Numbered from the stretch's first letter, positions 8,937-16,854 are shown. The stretch is DNA of 64,000 nucleotides from Stakelama saccharophila (GCF_032229225.1 NZ_CP135076.1:2027001-2091000), one strand, 5' to 3'. Numbers and translations: made by a program. Notes: generated by a model not told the origin, from the letters alone.

Positions 8937-10788
8937 AAAGCGACCCTCCGGCAGTCGTGTATTTGGGCAGATCGGACATTGCGTTGACAAAGCCGAGGGC
9001 AGCCGAGCCGTCACGCGGATCGACCGGGCCGGAAACGACCGCTCCGGCCCAGCCGCCGACGCCGGACAGCACGGCGATATATTGATGGCCGTCGGGGCCG
9101 CGATAGCTGATCGGCTGGCTGATGATGCCGCTGTCGACCTTATACTTCCACACCAGCTTGCCGCTCTTGGCGTCGAGCGCCTTGAACCAGCCGTCCATCG
9201 TCCCGAAAAAGACCAGCCCGCCCGCGGTCGTCACGGTGCCGGACCAGACCGGGAACTTCTCCTTGTATTCCCAGGCGGGCTTTCGCCGGATCGGGTCCCA
9301 TGCGGTGACGACGCCGCGATTGCCCCCCGGCCCCGGCTTCATATGCACCTCTGCGCCGACATAGGGCGTGCCGGCGATGTAGTTCACCTCCAGATTCATC
9401 CAGTCCATGCACAGATTTTCGTGCGGGATGTAGATGAGCCCTGTTTTCGGGCTGAACGAACTCGGGTTCCAGTCCTTGGCCCCGCTCGCGGTGGGGCAGA
9501 TGTCGCGCACGACCTGGCCCAGCTTGGTCTTCTTCGCCGGGTTCAGGATCAGCCGGCCGGTCTTGAGGTTGACGCCCTTCGACGAATTGACCGGCCCGTA
9601 GGGATCGGCCGACAGCACCCGCCCGGTATGACGGTCCATGACATAGACGTATCCGTCACGCGCGATGCGGACGAGCACCTTTCGCATCTTGCCCGCGAAC
9701 GGCATGTCCAGCAGGATCTGCTCATTGATCGCGTCATAGTCATGCTCGTCGTGCGGCGTGAACTGGTAGAACCATTTCGCCGCCCCGGTTTCCGGATCGC
9801 GCGCGAAGATGCCCGTGGTCCACTTGTTGTCGCCCGGCCGCTGCTCGGCGTTCCACGGTCCCGGATTGCCCGTGCCGTGCAGGATCAGGTCGAGTTCGGG
9901 GTCGTAGCTGATCCAACCCCACATATTGCCGCCGCCGATCTTCCAGGCATCGGCCGGCCAGGTCTTCACCCCCAGATCCTTGCCCCGGTCCGAGGCGTAA
10001 TAGGGATGAAAATCGTCGCCGATCAGGACATCCTTGTCGGGTCCCGTGGCATACGCCTTCCACACCACATCGCCGCTGCCTTCGTCGAGGGCGGCGACCC
10101 AGCCGCGCACGCCCAGCTCCCCCCCGGAATTGCCGACATAGACCTTCCCCTTGGCGACCAGCGGGGCCATGGTGATCGTCTCGCCGATATTGATGTTGCC
10201 GAGCTGCGTCTTCCACACCGGCTTGCCGGTCTTGATGTCGACCGCGATCGTCTGCCCGTCGAGCGTGTTGAAGATGAACTTGCCGTTGCTCAGCACACCG
10301 CCCCGGTTCACCACGTCGCAGCACGCGACGCCCTGGCTGGCGGGCGCCGGCTTCGGGTTGTACTTCCACTTGAGCGGCGCGCCCGGCTTGGTGAGGTCGA
10401 GCGCATAGACATAGTTCGGATAGGCGGTGACGACATACATCGTCCCGTCCTTGACCAGCGGGGCGGCCTCCTGCCCCTTGTTGACGCCGAGCGAGAAGGT
10501 CACCACCGGCTTGAGGTTCTTCGCGTTCGCCGGGGTGATCTCCTGCATCGCCGAAAAGCGGGTCGCCGCATAATTCTTGGCGGGCATCGTCCATTCGCCA
10601 TCGTCGCGCGGGGCGGCGGCGGGATTGGCGCGCGGCTTGCCCTTGTCGAGCGTGGGCGGCGCCAGCGAATTGCCGATCTGTTCGCGCGTGAAGACCTTGC
10701 TCGCGGGCGTCGGCGAGGGAAGCGTCTGCGCCAGCAGCGCTCCGGGCGCGACGGCGAGGCAAAGGGGAAGGAGGCTGCGTCTGATCAT
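8914..10788 (-). CDS. xoxF: Lanthanide-type PQQ-dependent alcohol dehydrogenase (XoxF-like)
   Basis: The product has 624 residues with a signal peptide (GALLAQ) and the full quinoprotein propeller. Visible active-site elements are the adjacent Cys156-Cys157 pair (GVACCDVVNRG) and the metal ligands Glu224 (GGELGVRG) and Asn308 (GTGNPGPWN). The catalytic Asp350 is followed two residues later by Asp352 (DEHDYDAIN). That extra Asp is the accepted mark of lanthanide-using enzymes (XoxF, ExaF/PedH); calcium-type MxaF has Ala there. It should oxidise a short-chain alcohol or aldehyde in the periplasm. Late motifs (FPVWSG, GTMDGWFKALD, LSGVGGWAGA) are XoxF-like, but separation from the ExaF/PedH ethanol clade needs a tree. 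The start overlaps the upstream cytochrome stop (TAATG), inside one long operon. Confidence 0.9.
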   Translation of the reverse strand: MIRRSLLPLCLAVAPGALLAQTLPSPTPASKVFTREQIGNSLAPPTLDKGKPRANPAAAPRDDGEWTMPAKNYAATRFSAMQEITPANAKNLKPVVTFSLGVNKGQEAAPLVKDGTMYVVTAYPNYVYALDLTKPGAPLKWKYNPKPAPASQGVACCDVVNRGGVLSNGKFIFNTLDGQTIAVDIKTGKPVWKTQLGNINIGETITMAPLVAKGKVYVGNSGGELGVRGWVAALDEGSGDVVWKAYATGPDKDVLIGDDFHPYYASDRGKDLGVKTWPADAWKIGGGNMWGWISYDPELDLILHGTGNPGPWNAEQRPGDNKWTTGIFARDPETGAAKWFYQFTPHDEHDYDAINEQILLDMPFAGKMRKVLVRIARDGYVYVMDRHTGRVLSADPYGPVNSSKGVNLKTGRLILNPAKKTKLGQVVRDICPTASGAKDWNPSSFSPKTGLIYIPHENLCMDWMNLEVNYIAGTPYVGAEVHMKPGPGGNRGVVTAWDPIRRKPAWEYKEKFPVWSGTVTTAGGLVFFGTMDGWFKALDAKSGKLVWKYKVDSGIISQPISYRGPDGHQYIAVLSGVGGWAGAVVSGPVDPRDGSAALGFVNAMSDLPKYTTAGGSLYVFALPH

Positions 10789-11129
10789 TATCCGTCCAAC
10801 GTGTTGAGATAGTCGACGATCGCTTCGGCCTGCGCGTCCGTGAGGCCCGTATCCGGCATTGCGGTGCCCGGCAGCAAATGCTGCGGGTGCATGATCCAGC
10901 GCTTCATGTTGCCCGGCGTGTTTTCATAGCGGCCGGCGATGATCTGCTGGGTCGCGATCCCCTTCAGCGACGGCCCGACACGCCCGACCGCGGTGCGCAC
11001 GCCCGGTACCACGTGGCACGAGGCGCACCGCTGCGCGATCAGCGCCTTGGCCGTGCGCGTGCCCGGTTCCGGGTCGGCGTGGCACGCGGCCAGACCGGCG
11101 ATGGCGAGGAGCGGGATCAACCGGCGCAT
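10788..11129 (-). CDS. Small cytochrome c lipoprotein
   Basis: The product has 113 residues, beginning with a lipoprotein signal (LLAIAGLAAC). One heme c motif, CASCH, is followed by GRVGPSLKGIA and a C-terminal helix DAQAEAIVDYLNTL; the axial Met is probably in GTAMPDTGL. This is a class-I cytochrome resembling those fused to oxidase subunit II. It lies between the oxidase genes and the XoxF-like gene, so it is a good candidate for the shuttle linking them. It overlaps the upstream membrane-protein gene by 13 nt and its stop overlaps the dehydrogenase start (TAATG). Confidence 0.88.
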   Translation of the reverse strand: MRRLIPLLAIAGLAACHADPEPGTRTAKALIAQRCASCHVVPGVRTAVGRVGPSLKGIATQQIIAGRYENTPGNMKRWIMHPQHLLPGTAMPDTGLTDAQAEAIVDYLNTLDG

Positions 11130-11563
11130 CGCGGCATCCACACAAAGGCGACGAGCGTGGCGAGCGTCGCAATGGTGAAGCTCACCCCGGTAATCGTGCC
11201 CCAAAGCGCGAGAAAGCGGGTGCGTCCATGACCGACTTCCGAAAGTTCCCGGTGCCCGCCTTCGCGTTCGCCGCGGACCTGTTGCAGCTTGCGCCAGGAC
11301 GTCCAGGCCGCCAGCGCCGCGACCAGCGCCGCGACGACCAGCAGGATGGCGGCGCCGCCGCGCGTCCATTGGTAACCATGCAGCGGTTCGTCCAGCCGGT
11401 GCATGTTGGGAAAACAGGGCCAGCTCGCCATCACCGAGCCGATGCAGAGCTGCACGAACCAGGCGGCCGGGCCGCCGAACACCATGAAGAACGCCATCCA
11501 GGACGAGATTTTCTCCGCCTGCGGTGCGGGATGATGGCTGAGCGATTCCGGTTTCCGGCTCAT
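11117..11563 (-). CDS. Uncharacterised membrane protein of the ctaG-xoxF operon
   Basis: I do not recognise a named family. The 148 residues have three predicted membrane helices: MAFFMVFGGPAAWFVQLCIGS, a second around AAILLVVAALVAALAAW, and a last one near the C-terminus. They are joined by a hydrophilic loop rich in Arg and Glu, and a short loop CFPNMH lies after helix 1. The start (ATG 11563) overlaps the ctaE stop as ATGA. Its position between subunit III and the cytochrome suggests an oxidase accessory subunit or an anchor for the dehydrogenase branch; this is inference from context only. Confidence 0.75.
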   Translation of the reverse strand: MSRKPESLSHHPAPQAEKISSWMAFFMVFGGPAAWFVQLCIGSVMASWPCFPNMHRLDEPLHGYQWTRGGAAILLVVAALVAALAAWTSWRKLQQVRGEREGGHRELSEVGHGRTRFLALWGTITGVSFTIATLATLVAFVWMPRCAG

Positions 11564-12171
11564 TTCGCGAATCCCAGATACGGCGTGAGATAATAGGTGG
11601 TGAAGACGAACAGCCACACCACGTCGACAAAATGCCAATAGAGGATGCCCGCCGACACGCTGATCCGCCGCCGCGGCGAGAAATAATCGTCCAGTACCCA
11701 GAAGAACAGCGCGGCGAGGATGACCAGCCCGACGATGACATGGGCCATATGAAACCCGGTCGTCGTGAAATAGAGCGAGCCGTAACTGGTCGTGCCCATG
11801 CCATAGGTCTTCTTCGCCCATTCCCAGCACTGCACGCCGGCGAAGATGAATCCCATCACGAAGGCGCCGCCAATCCCCACCAGCGCCTGCGTCCGGTCGC
11901 CCTTCTCCACGCCCTTCTCGCCGTACCAGGCGACGACACTGGAGGCGAGCAGCAGCAGCGTGTTCGGCAGCGTCGGGATCATCTTGGGCGCAGGTTCGAG
12001 CAGCCAGCCGGGCAGCGCGCTCGCGCCGGTATAGTAATAGGAGAACAGCAGATAACTGAACAGCGCGGCTTCGCTCGCGATCAGCATGGCGACGCCCCAC
12101 CATCCCGGCCCCGACCGGCCGACCGGACCGACCGGCAGCTCCTGCGGTTCCGATCGCGCGAACTCAGCCAT
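11560..12171 (-). CDS. ctaE: Cytochrome c oxidase subunit III
   Basis: The product has 203 residues with five membrane helices, the short (caa3-like) form of subunit III. Typical motifs are WWGVAMLIASEAALFSYLL at the start, the FTTTGFHMAHVIVGL helix, and YWHFVDVVWLFVFTTYYL at the end. It stabilises the subunit I core and the proton-uptake path of a heme-copper oxidase in the inner membrane. It overlaps ctaD by 8 nt and the next gene by 4 nt, so expression is tightly coupled. Confidence 0.95.
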   Translation of the reverse strand: MAEFARSEPQELPVGPVGRSGPGWWGVAMLIASEAALFSYLLFSYYYTGASALPGWLLEPAPKMIPTLPNTLLLLASSVVAWYGEKGVEKGDRTQALVGIGGAFVMGFIFAGVQCWEWAKKTYGMGTTSYGSLYFTTTGFHMAHVIVGLVILAALFFWVLDDYFSPRRRISVSAGILYWHFVDVVWLFVFTTYYLTPYLGFAK

Positions 12172-14122
12172 GAACGGGCTCCTTCCGGTCGGGCGGCGCG
12201 CGCTCCAGCAGATTGCGGCGCGGCCACAGCCACATGAGCAGCGCGGCGAAGCAGCCGAGCCCGCCCAGACCGATCACGATCCACAGCTTTAGCAGCATGC
12301 CGTAGAACAGGACCATCATCGCGACGGTCAGCAGGAACGGCGCGACGTTGTCCTCGGGCGTGGCGACGATCCGTTCCGGCTCGGCGTCCATGGGCGAGGT
12401 GTGGAGCGCTTCCTTGCCCTGGTCGAGCGTCATGCCGCGCGTCAGGGAAGTTCGCGCCACGCTCTCGTCCAGTGCCTCCTCCCATAGCGGATGTCGCGAG
12501 GCGACGGTGGGGATGACCGCAAAATTATACGGCGGCGGCGGCGAGCTGACCGACCATTCGAGCGACGAGCCGCCCCACGGATTGGCACCCGCCGGCGCGC
12601 CGCTGCGCAGGCTCTTGATGACATTGAAGAAGAAGATCAGGATGCCGACCGCAAACAGGAAACTGCCGAGCGTCGTCACCAGGTTCAGCGTGCTCCATCC
12701 CATGCCGGCGGGATAGGTCCATATCCGGCGCGGCATGCCCAGCAAGCCGGTCAGGTGCATCGGCAGGAAGCCGATGTTGAAGCCGGCGAACATCGTCCAG
12801 AAACCCCAGCGCCCCAGCCGCTCGTCCATCAGCTTGCCGGTCATCTTCGGGAACCAGAAATAGGTCGCGCCGACGACGGGAAAGACGTTGATGCCGATCA
12901 GCACGTAATGGATGTGCGCGACTACGAAATAGGTGTCGGTCAACTGCCAGTCGACCGGCACGCTCGCCGTCATGAAACCGGAAACGCCGCCGATGACGAA
13001 CAGCAGGATCATCGATGCGAAATAGAGGAACGCCGTGGTGATTACCGGCCGCCCCAGCCAGATCGTCGCGATCCAGGCGAACACCGTCACCGCGCTGGGG
13101 AAAGTGATGATGATCGACGCGCCCGAAAAGAAGGACAAGCTGAGCCCCGGCAGGCCGGTCGCGAACATGTGGTGGACCCAGACGCCGAAGCCCAGGATCA
13201 TCACCGACACGGTCGCCAGCGCGACCAGCGAATGCCCGACCAGCGGCCGCCGACAGAAGACGGGAAGCCCGTCCGACACCATCCCCATCGCCGGCAGGAC
13301 GATCGCATAGACCCAGGGATGGCCGAAGATCCAGAACAGGTGCTGCCAGAGCAGCGGCTGCCCGCCGCCGGCCGGCTGGAAGAAGTCGGTGCCGAACTGC
13401 CGGTCCATCCACAGCAGGAAAAAAGCGAGACTGACCGCCGGCACGACGACCAGATTGGCCGCGCTGGCGGTCAGCGTGCCCCAGATCATGATCGGGATGC
13501 GGTTGATCGACATGCCCGGCGCCCGCGTCTTGAACGCGGTGACGATGAAATTGGCGGCCCCGACCGTGGTCGAGATGCCGAGAAAGATCATCCCCAGCGA
13601 ATAGAAGTCCTGGTTGAAGCCGGGATTATAGTCCTTCTCGGCAAAGGGGACATAGTTGAACCAGCCGTCATTCGGCCCCGCACCCACCAGAAAGCCGCTA
13701 TAGAGAAAGATCGCCGATCCGAGAAAAACCCAATAGCTGAACGCGTTCATGCGCGGAAAGGCCATGTCGCGGCTGCCCAGCAGCAACGGCCAGAGATAAT
13801 TGGAAAAGCCCGACAGGATCGGCGACGCATAGAGGAAGATCATCGTCATCCCGTGCGTCGAGAAGAACTCGTTATACTGTTCGGGCGTCAGCAAATGGAG
13901 GTCGGGACCGGCGAGTTGCAGCCGGATCACCAGCGCTTCGATCCCGCCCAGCGCGAGCAGGACGAAGGCGGTGATGATGTAGCGGATGCCGATCTCCTTG
14001 TGATCGACGGTGCCGAGCCAGCCCTTCAGCCCCGGCGCTGTTTCCCAGATCGCGTGCAGCCGCGCGCGCAGCATCTCGTTGTCGTCCCCGATTTCGGGGC
14101 GGCGGAACACGGCCTGCCTCAT
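12164..14122 (-). CDS. ctaD: Cytochrome c oxidase subunit I, caa3-type, with unusual GHPWVY motif
   Basis: The product is a 652-residue catalytic subunit. Heme and copper ligands are all present: STHGMTMIF (low-spin heme), FGHPWVY (CuB His with cross-linked Tyr), VHHMFATG (CuB pair) and VVAHIHYVLIG (both hemes). At residue 270 a Trp stands where A1-type oxidases have the D-channel Glu (GHPEVY). The A2-type Tyr-Ser motif is also absent (FG precedes the His). After the twelve core helices come two extra helices (LLTVAMMVLFYGML and GLGCFAALLMWLW), as in caa3 enzymes that carry part of subunit III. The start overlaps the ctaC stop (ATGA). Confidence 0.96.
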   Translation of the reverse strand: MRQAVFRRPEIGDDNEMLRARLHAIWETAPGLKGWLGTVDHKEIGIRYIITAFVLLALGGIEALVIRLQLAGPDLHLLTPEQYNEFFSTHGMTMIFLYASPILSGFSNYLWPLLLGSRDMAFPRMNAFSYWVFLGSAIFLYSGFLVGAGPNDGWFNYVPFAEKDYNPGFNQDFYSLGMIFLGISTTVGAANFIVTAFKTRAPGMSINRIPIMIWGTLTASAANLVVVPAVSLAFFLLWMDRQFGTDFFQPAGGGQPLLWQHLFWIFGHPWVYAIVLPAMGMVSDGLPVFCRRPLVGHSLVALATVSVMILGFGVWVHHMFATGLPGLSLSFFSGASIIITFPSAVTVFAWIATIWLGRPVITTAFLYFASMILLFVIGGVSGFMTASVPVDWQLTDTYFVVAHIHYVLIGINVFPVVGATYFWFPKMTGKLMDERLGRWGFWTMFAGFNIGFLPMHLTGLLGMPRRIWTYPAGMGWSTLNLVTTLGSFLFAVGILIFFFNVIKSLRSGAPAGANPWGGSSLEWSVSSPPPPYNFAVIPTVASRHPLWEEALDESVARTSLTRGMTLDQGKEALHTSPMDAEPERIVATPEDNVAPFLLTVAMMVLFYGMLLKLWIVIGLGGLGCFAALLMWLWPRRNLLERAPPDRKEPVHG

Positions 14123-15084
14123 TTCAGCGTCTCCAGATAGGCGCGAAGGTCGGCGAGCTGCTGCCCGCTCAGATGCTGGTCGGGCATGAGGGCGCCCGGC
14201 TTGGTCGCCTGCGGATTCTGGATCCAGCCGGAAAGCGCACCGGGATTGTTGGGAAGGGTGGCCGCGGCGATTTTGCGGCGGCTCATGAGATGGGTGAGGT
14301 CGGGGCCGTAATGGGAAGCGGCGGTGGTGCCGCGCACGGCATGACACATGCCGCATCTGAACTGGACCAGCGCAAGGCCGCGCGCCTGCGCCGGCGTGGC
14401 CGGCGGCGGCGCCGTCTGAAGCTGCGCGGTCCGCCAGCGTTCGAACGCGGCGGCTGGCTGGGCGATCACTTCAAACCCCATCTTGGCATGCTCGAGCCCG
14501 CAATATTCGGTGCACTGTCCGCGATAGATTCCCGGACCGGCGGCCTCCAGCCAGGTGGCGTTCTCCTGCCCCGGAATCGCGTCGGTCTTGCCTGTCAGCT
14601 TCGGAACCCAAAAGCTGTGAATCACGTCGCCGCCGTGCAGGCGCACCAGCACCTTGCGCCCGACCGGAATGTGTATCTCGTTCGCGGTGGCGAAGGTATC
14701 GGACGGCGTGTCGCCATGATATTTCACCTCCCACCACCACTGGTGCGCGGTCACGTCGAGCAGGAGGTCCGGGCGCCGAGGGGATCCGGCCACGCTCGCC
14801 AACGCACCGACCGTCCACACAAGGGCGATGGCGAGCGGAATGGCGGTAAGCACGACGCCGATCCAGATCCACCTGATGCCGTTGCCGTTGCGCGCCACGG
14901 CGGCAGCGGACGTTTCCGCCGCACCACCGCTCGAATGCGACCGCCGGACGCCGATCCACACCAGCGCACCAATGATGACGCACACGAGGATCGAGACGAT
15001 CAGGACATACCAGGTCAACGGTACGATCGTCGCAGCACGGCTGCCCGCACTGGACAGGTAACCGAGCGGCGTCGCGCCGCTCAT
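14119..15084 (-). CDS. ctaC: Cytochrome c oxidase subunit II with fused C-terminal cytochrome c
   Basis: The product has 321 residues. Two membrane helices (around 20-45 and 75-100) are followed by the cupredoxin domain with the CuA site: the His of DVIHSFWVPKL, and CTEYCGLEHAKM with its two Cys, His and Met. A Pro/Ala linker leads to a class-I cytochrome c domain with CGMCH and a terminal LADLRAYLETL helix. This makes it a caa3-type subunit II that can take electrons from periplasmic cytochromes or directly from a dehydrogenase. An aromatic stretch HQWWWEV precedes CuA. The start ATG 15084 overlaps the ctaG stop (ATGA). Confidence 0.96.
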   Translation of the reverse strand: MSGATPLGYLSSAGSRAATIVPLTWYVLIVSILVCVIIGALVWIGVRRSHSSGGAAETSAAAVARNGNGIRWIWIGVVLTAIPLAIALVWTVGALASVAGSPRRPDLLLDVTAHQWWWEVKYHGDTPSDTFATANEIHIPVGRKVLVRLHGGDVIHSFWVPKLTGKTDAIPGQENATWLEAAGPGIYRGQCTEYCGLEHAKMGFEVIAQPAAAFERWRTAQLQTAPPPATPAQARGLALVQFRCGMCHAVRGTTAASHYGPDLTHLMSRRKIAAATLPNNPGALSGWIQNPQATKPGALMPDQHLSGQQLADLRAYLETLK

Positions 15085-15824
15085 GCCGGCTCCGCCTCCA
15101 GCTTGCGCCACAGCGCGCTACAGGAACGCAGGGCGGCCCAGAGGAAGAACACCATGCCGGGCACCCACATCAGCACGCCGCCCAGATGCTGGTCGGCCAG
15201 AGGCGTCAGTCCCCAGATGTGCGTCGTGGCATAATGCGGCCGGTACATCGGCCAGGAAGCAAGCGTGATCACCGCGCCCAGCAATCCCATCTGCACCGAC
15301 GCCACCGTTCCGGCGGCCAGCACGGACACCGCCCGTTCCGGTGCATGGTCGATCAGTTCCGCCCACAGCCAGATGGCGCTGCCGAAAAGCGATATGTGCA
15401 TTGCCCAATAGACCGGCGTCGACAGGAAGGTCCATTCATAGGGTACGGGCATGTGCCAGAACCATAAAAAGGCGGAAAAAGCGGCTACCGCTCCCCAGCG
15501 CGAAGCGGCCGTGCCACGAAACCGCCAACCTGGAAGCGTGCTCGCGATCAGCGGTGCCGCGAGCAGGATCAGGATCATGTGCTGGCCGATCCGCGCCGCG
15601 AAAAGCGAGACCGACAATGCGCATAGCGGCGAGACAAAGGCCGCTGTCGCAATCGCCCAGCCGAATGATGCGCTGTGGATGGAACGGCCGGTGCGCCTAT
15701 TGTGCCAAAGATGAAGCAGCGTGAGCGCGGCAAGCGCCAAGAAGAGAACGGGGTCCAGGTTGAATCGCTCAGCAAGGCTGCCGGGTATCGGCGGTGCGCC
15801 GCAATAAGTCGCTCCTGGCATCAT
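15081..15824 (-). CDS. ctaG: CtaG-type (caa3) cytochrome c oxidase assembly protein
   Basis: The product has 247 residues with about seven membrane helices, matching the Bacillus-type CtaG/PF09678 family rather than the Cox11-type CtaG. Family motifs are FWHMPVPYEW, PVYWAMHISLF and the His-rich region WPMYRPHYATTHIWGLTPLADQHLGG, likely copper-handling. It helps assemble the copper centres of the oxidase encoded immediately downstream. It is the first gene of the ten-gene minus-strand operon, starting at paired ATGs (15824/15821), with 125 nt to the preceding gene. Confidence 0.92.
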   Translation of the reverse strand: MMPGATYCGAPPIPGSLAERFNLDPVLFLALAALTLLHLWHNRRTGRSIHSASFGWAIATAAFVSPLCALSVSLFAARIGQHMILILLAAPLIASTLPGWRFRGTAASRWGAVAAFSAFLWFWHMPVPYEWTFLSTPVYWAMHISLFGSAIWLWAELIDHAPERAVSVLAAGTVASVQMGLLGAVITLASWPMYRPHYATTHIWGLTPLADQHLGGVLMWVPGMVFFLWAALRSCSALWRKLEAEPA

Positions 15825-15925
15825 GATCGAAACCTGCCCCTCTCTTGCGCTTATGCTGTATTTCCAGCGTGCCGTGTCAGGCCATAAACCACCGGTAACC
15901 GGCTCGTCCCTAACATGAGTGAGTC

Positions 15926-15942
15926 GTGAACATGGTGTTCAC
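15926..15942. promoter_or_regulatory. Perfect inverted repeat upstream of the ctaG-xoxF operon (operator candidate)
   Basis: Arms GTGAACA (15926-15932) and TGTTCAC (15936-15942) are separated by 3 nt. The repeat lies about 100 nt before the ctaG start and 7 nt past the stop of the HbpS-like gene. A second small palindrome, CCGGT-A-ACCGG, lies at 15892-15902 in the same gap. Either could be a regulator-binding site for the oxidase/dehydrogenase operon. No U-tract follows the repeat, so a terminator is less likely. No regulator gene is adjacent. Confidence 0.4.
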
Positions 15943-15949
15943 CCGAAAT

Positions 15950-16381
15950 TCAGGAGGCTTTCTCCGCCTCGAACGCGGATACCGTTGCGTGCAGCACCTC
16001 GACATCCTGATCGACAGTGCCGCCGCTGGCGCCGACGGCGCCGATCACCGTACCGTCGCGCATGATCGGCGCTCCGCCGCCAAAGACGACGACATCACCG
16101 TCATTGGTAGTGTGAATGCCGAACAGCGGCTTGCCGGACTGGGCCATGCCGCCCAGCTTCTCGGTCGACATGTCGAAGGCGCGGGCGGTGAAGGCCTTGT
16201 TGATCGCGATGTCGATGCTCCCGATCCAGGCCCCGTCCATCCGCACATGGGCAACCAGATTGCCGCCGGCGTCCACCACGGCCATATTGTAGGGAACGCC
16301 GATCTGCTCGGCCTTCGCTTCGCCCGCGGCGATGAGCTGGCGCGCATCGTTCAGCGTCAGTGTTTCGATCTGTCTTGGCAC
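15950..16381 (-). CDS. HbpS/GlcG-family heme-degrading-domain protein
   Basis: The 143 residues match the HbpS/GlcG (PF03928) domain from end to end: AVVDAGGNLVAHVRMDGAW, IAINKAFTARAFD, an LFGIHTTNDGDVVVFGGGAPI strand pair, and IGAVGASGGTVDQDVEV. Such proteins bind heme or small ligands and form octamers in some species; many are linked to oxidative-stress sensing or to oxidase/dehydrogenase loci. No signal peptide is seen, so it is probably cytoplasmic. It ends 125 nt before the oxidase operon start on the same strand, so read-through co-expression is possible. Confidence 0.88.
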   Translation of the reverse strand: MPRQIETLTLNDARQLIAAGEAKAEQIGVPYNMAVVDAGGNLVAHVRMDGAWIGSIDIAINKAFTARAFDMSTEKLGGMAQSGKPLFGIHTTNDGDVVVFGGGAPIMRDGTVIGAVGASGGTVDQDVEVLHATVSAFEAEKAS

Positions 16382-16415
16382 CTCGAATCTCCTCTATAAG
16401 CGTCGGGGCCCGCAA

Positions 16416-16802
16416 TCATGCGGGCAAGGCTTTATGCGCGGAAGGATCGGCGGCAGAACCGCTCAGTCCCCGGGCGACCAGCGTGTCGAGCGCCGCCGCC
16501 CCGAGCACGAAGGCGGCAGCTCCCCAGATCGCCTTGTTCTTCGGCGAGTGCCGCGCCGCCAACGCCAGGGCGCCGAGGTCGAGCGCGTCACCGGCAACCC
16601 GCCCCCAGACCCGCGCGGCATGCGCGGGAGCCTGAAGCAGCGCCACGCCGCTCGCGATCTCGCGCCCGCCGAAGGCTCGAACGGTACGGCTATGCCCTTC
16701 GGCGTCCAGTGCTTTTGCGATCCGCTTCCCGGCCAGCAATTCGACCGCGCCCAGCCCGATACTGAACCAACCCAGCACGCGCGACATCTTCTTGTAATTC
16801 AT
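16416..16802 (-). CDS. Small membrane protein resembling the N-terminal domain of cyclase/dehydrase (SRPBCC) membrane proteins
   Basis: The product has 128 residues with three or four helices. It opens with MSRVLGWFSIGLGAVELLAG and has FGGREIASGVALL and WGRVAGDALDLGALALAAR, a pattern I associate with the membrane part attached to some SRPBCC cyclase/dehydrase-like proteins; here it stands alone. Function is unknown. A GGAAC-N16-CGTT element with perfect consensus 28 nt before the ATG indicates general-stress (EcfG) control. There is a 34-nt gap to the HbpS-like gene, so the two may be one transcript. Confidence 0.75.
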   Translation of the reverse strand: MNYKKMSRVLGWFSIGLGAVELLAGKRIAKALDAEGHSRTVRAFGGREIASGVALLQAPAHAARVWGRVAGDALDLGALALAARHSPKNKAIWGAAAFVLGAAALDTLVARGLSGSAADPSAHKALPA

Positions 16803-16829
16803 AGCCGATCTCCACAGTCCCGAAGGGAG

Positions 16830-16854
16830 AACGGCACCAGCGGCAGCAGGTTCC
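16830..16854 (-). promoter_or_regulatory. EcfG-type general stress promoter, perfect consensus
   Basis: On the minus strand the sequence is GGAAC, 16 nt, then CGTT, exactly the alphaproteobacterial EcfG (general stress sigma factor) promoter pattern. The -10 element ends 27 nt upstream of the start codon of the small membrane protein at 16802. This is the best match to the pattern in the window. Confidence 0.65.

Noticed and set aside
12491..14140. Long plus-strand frame opposite ctaD
   Set aside because: Rich in Arg/His/Asp and without domains, as expected for antisense of a membrane protein gene.
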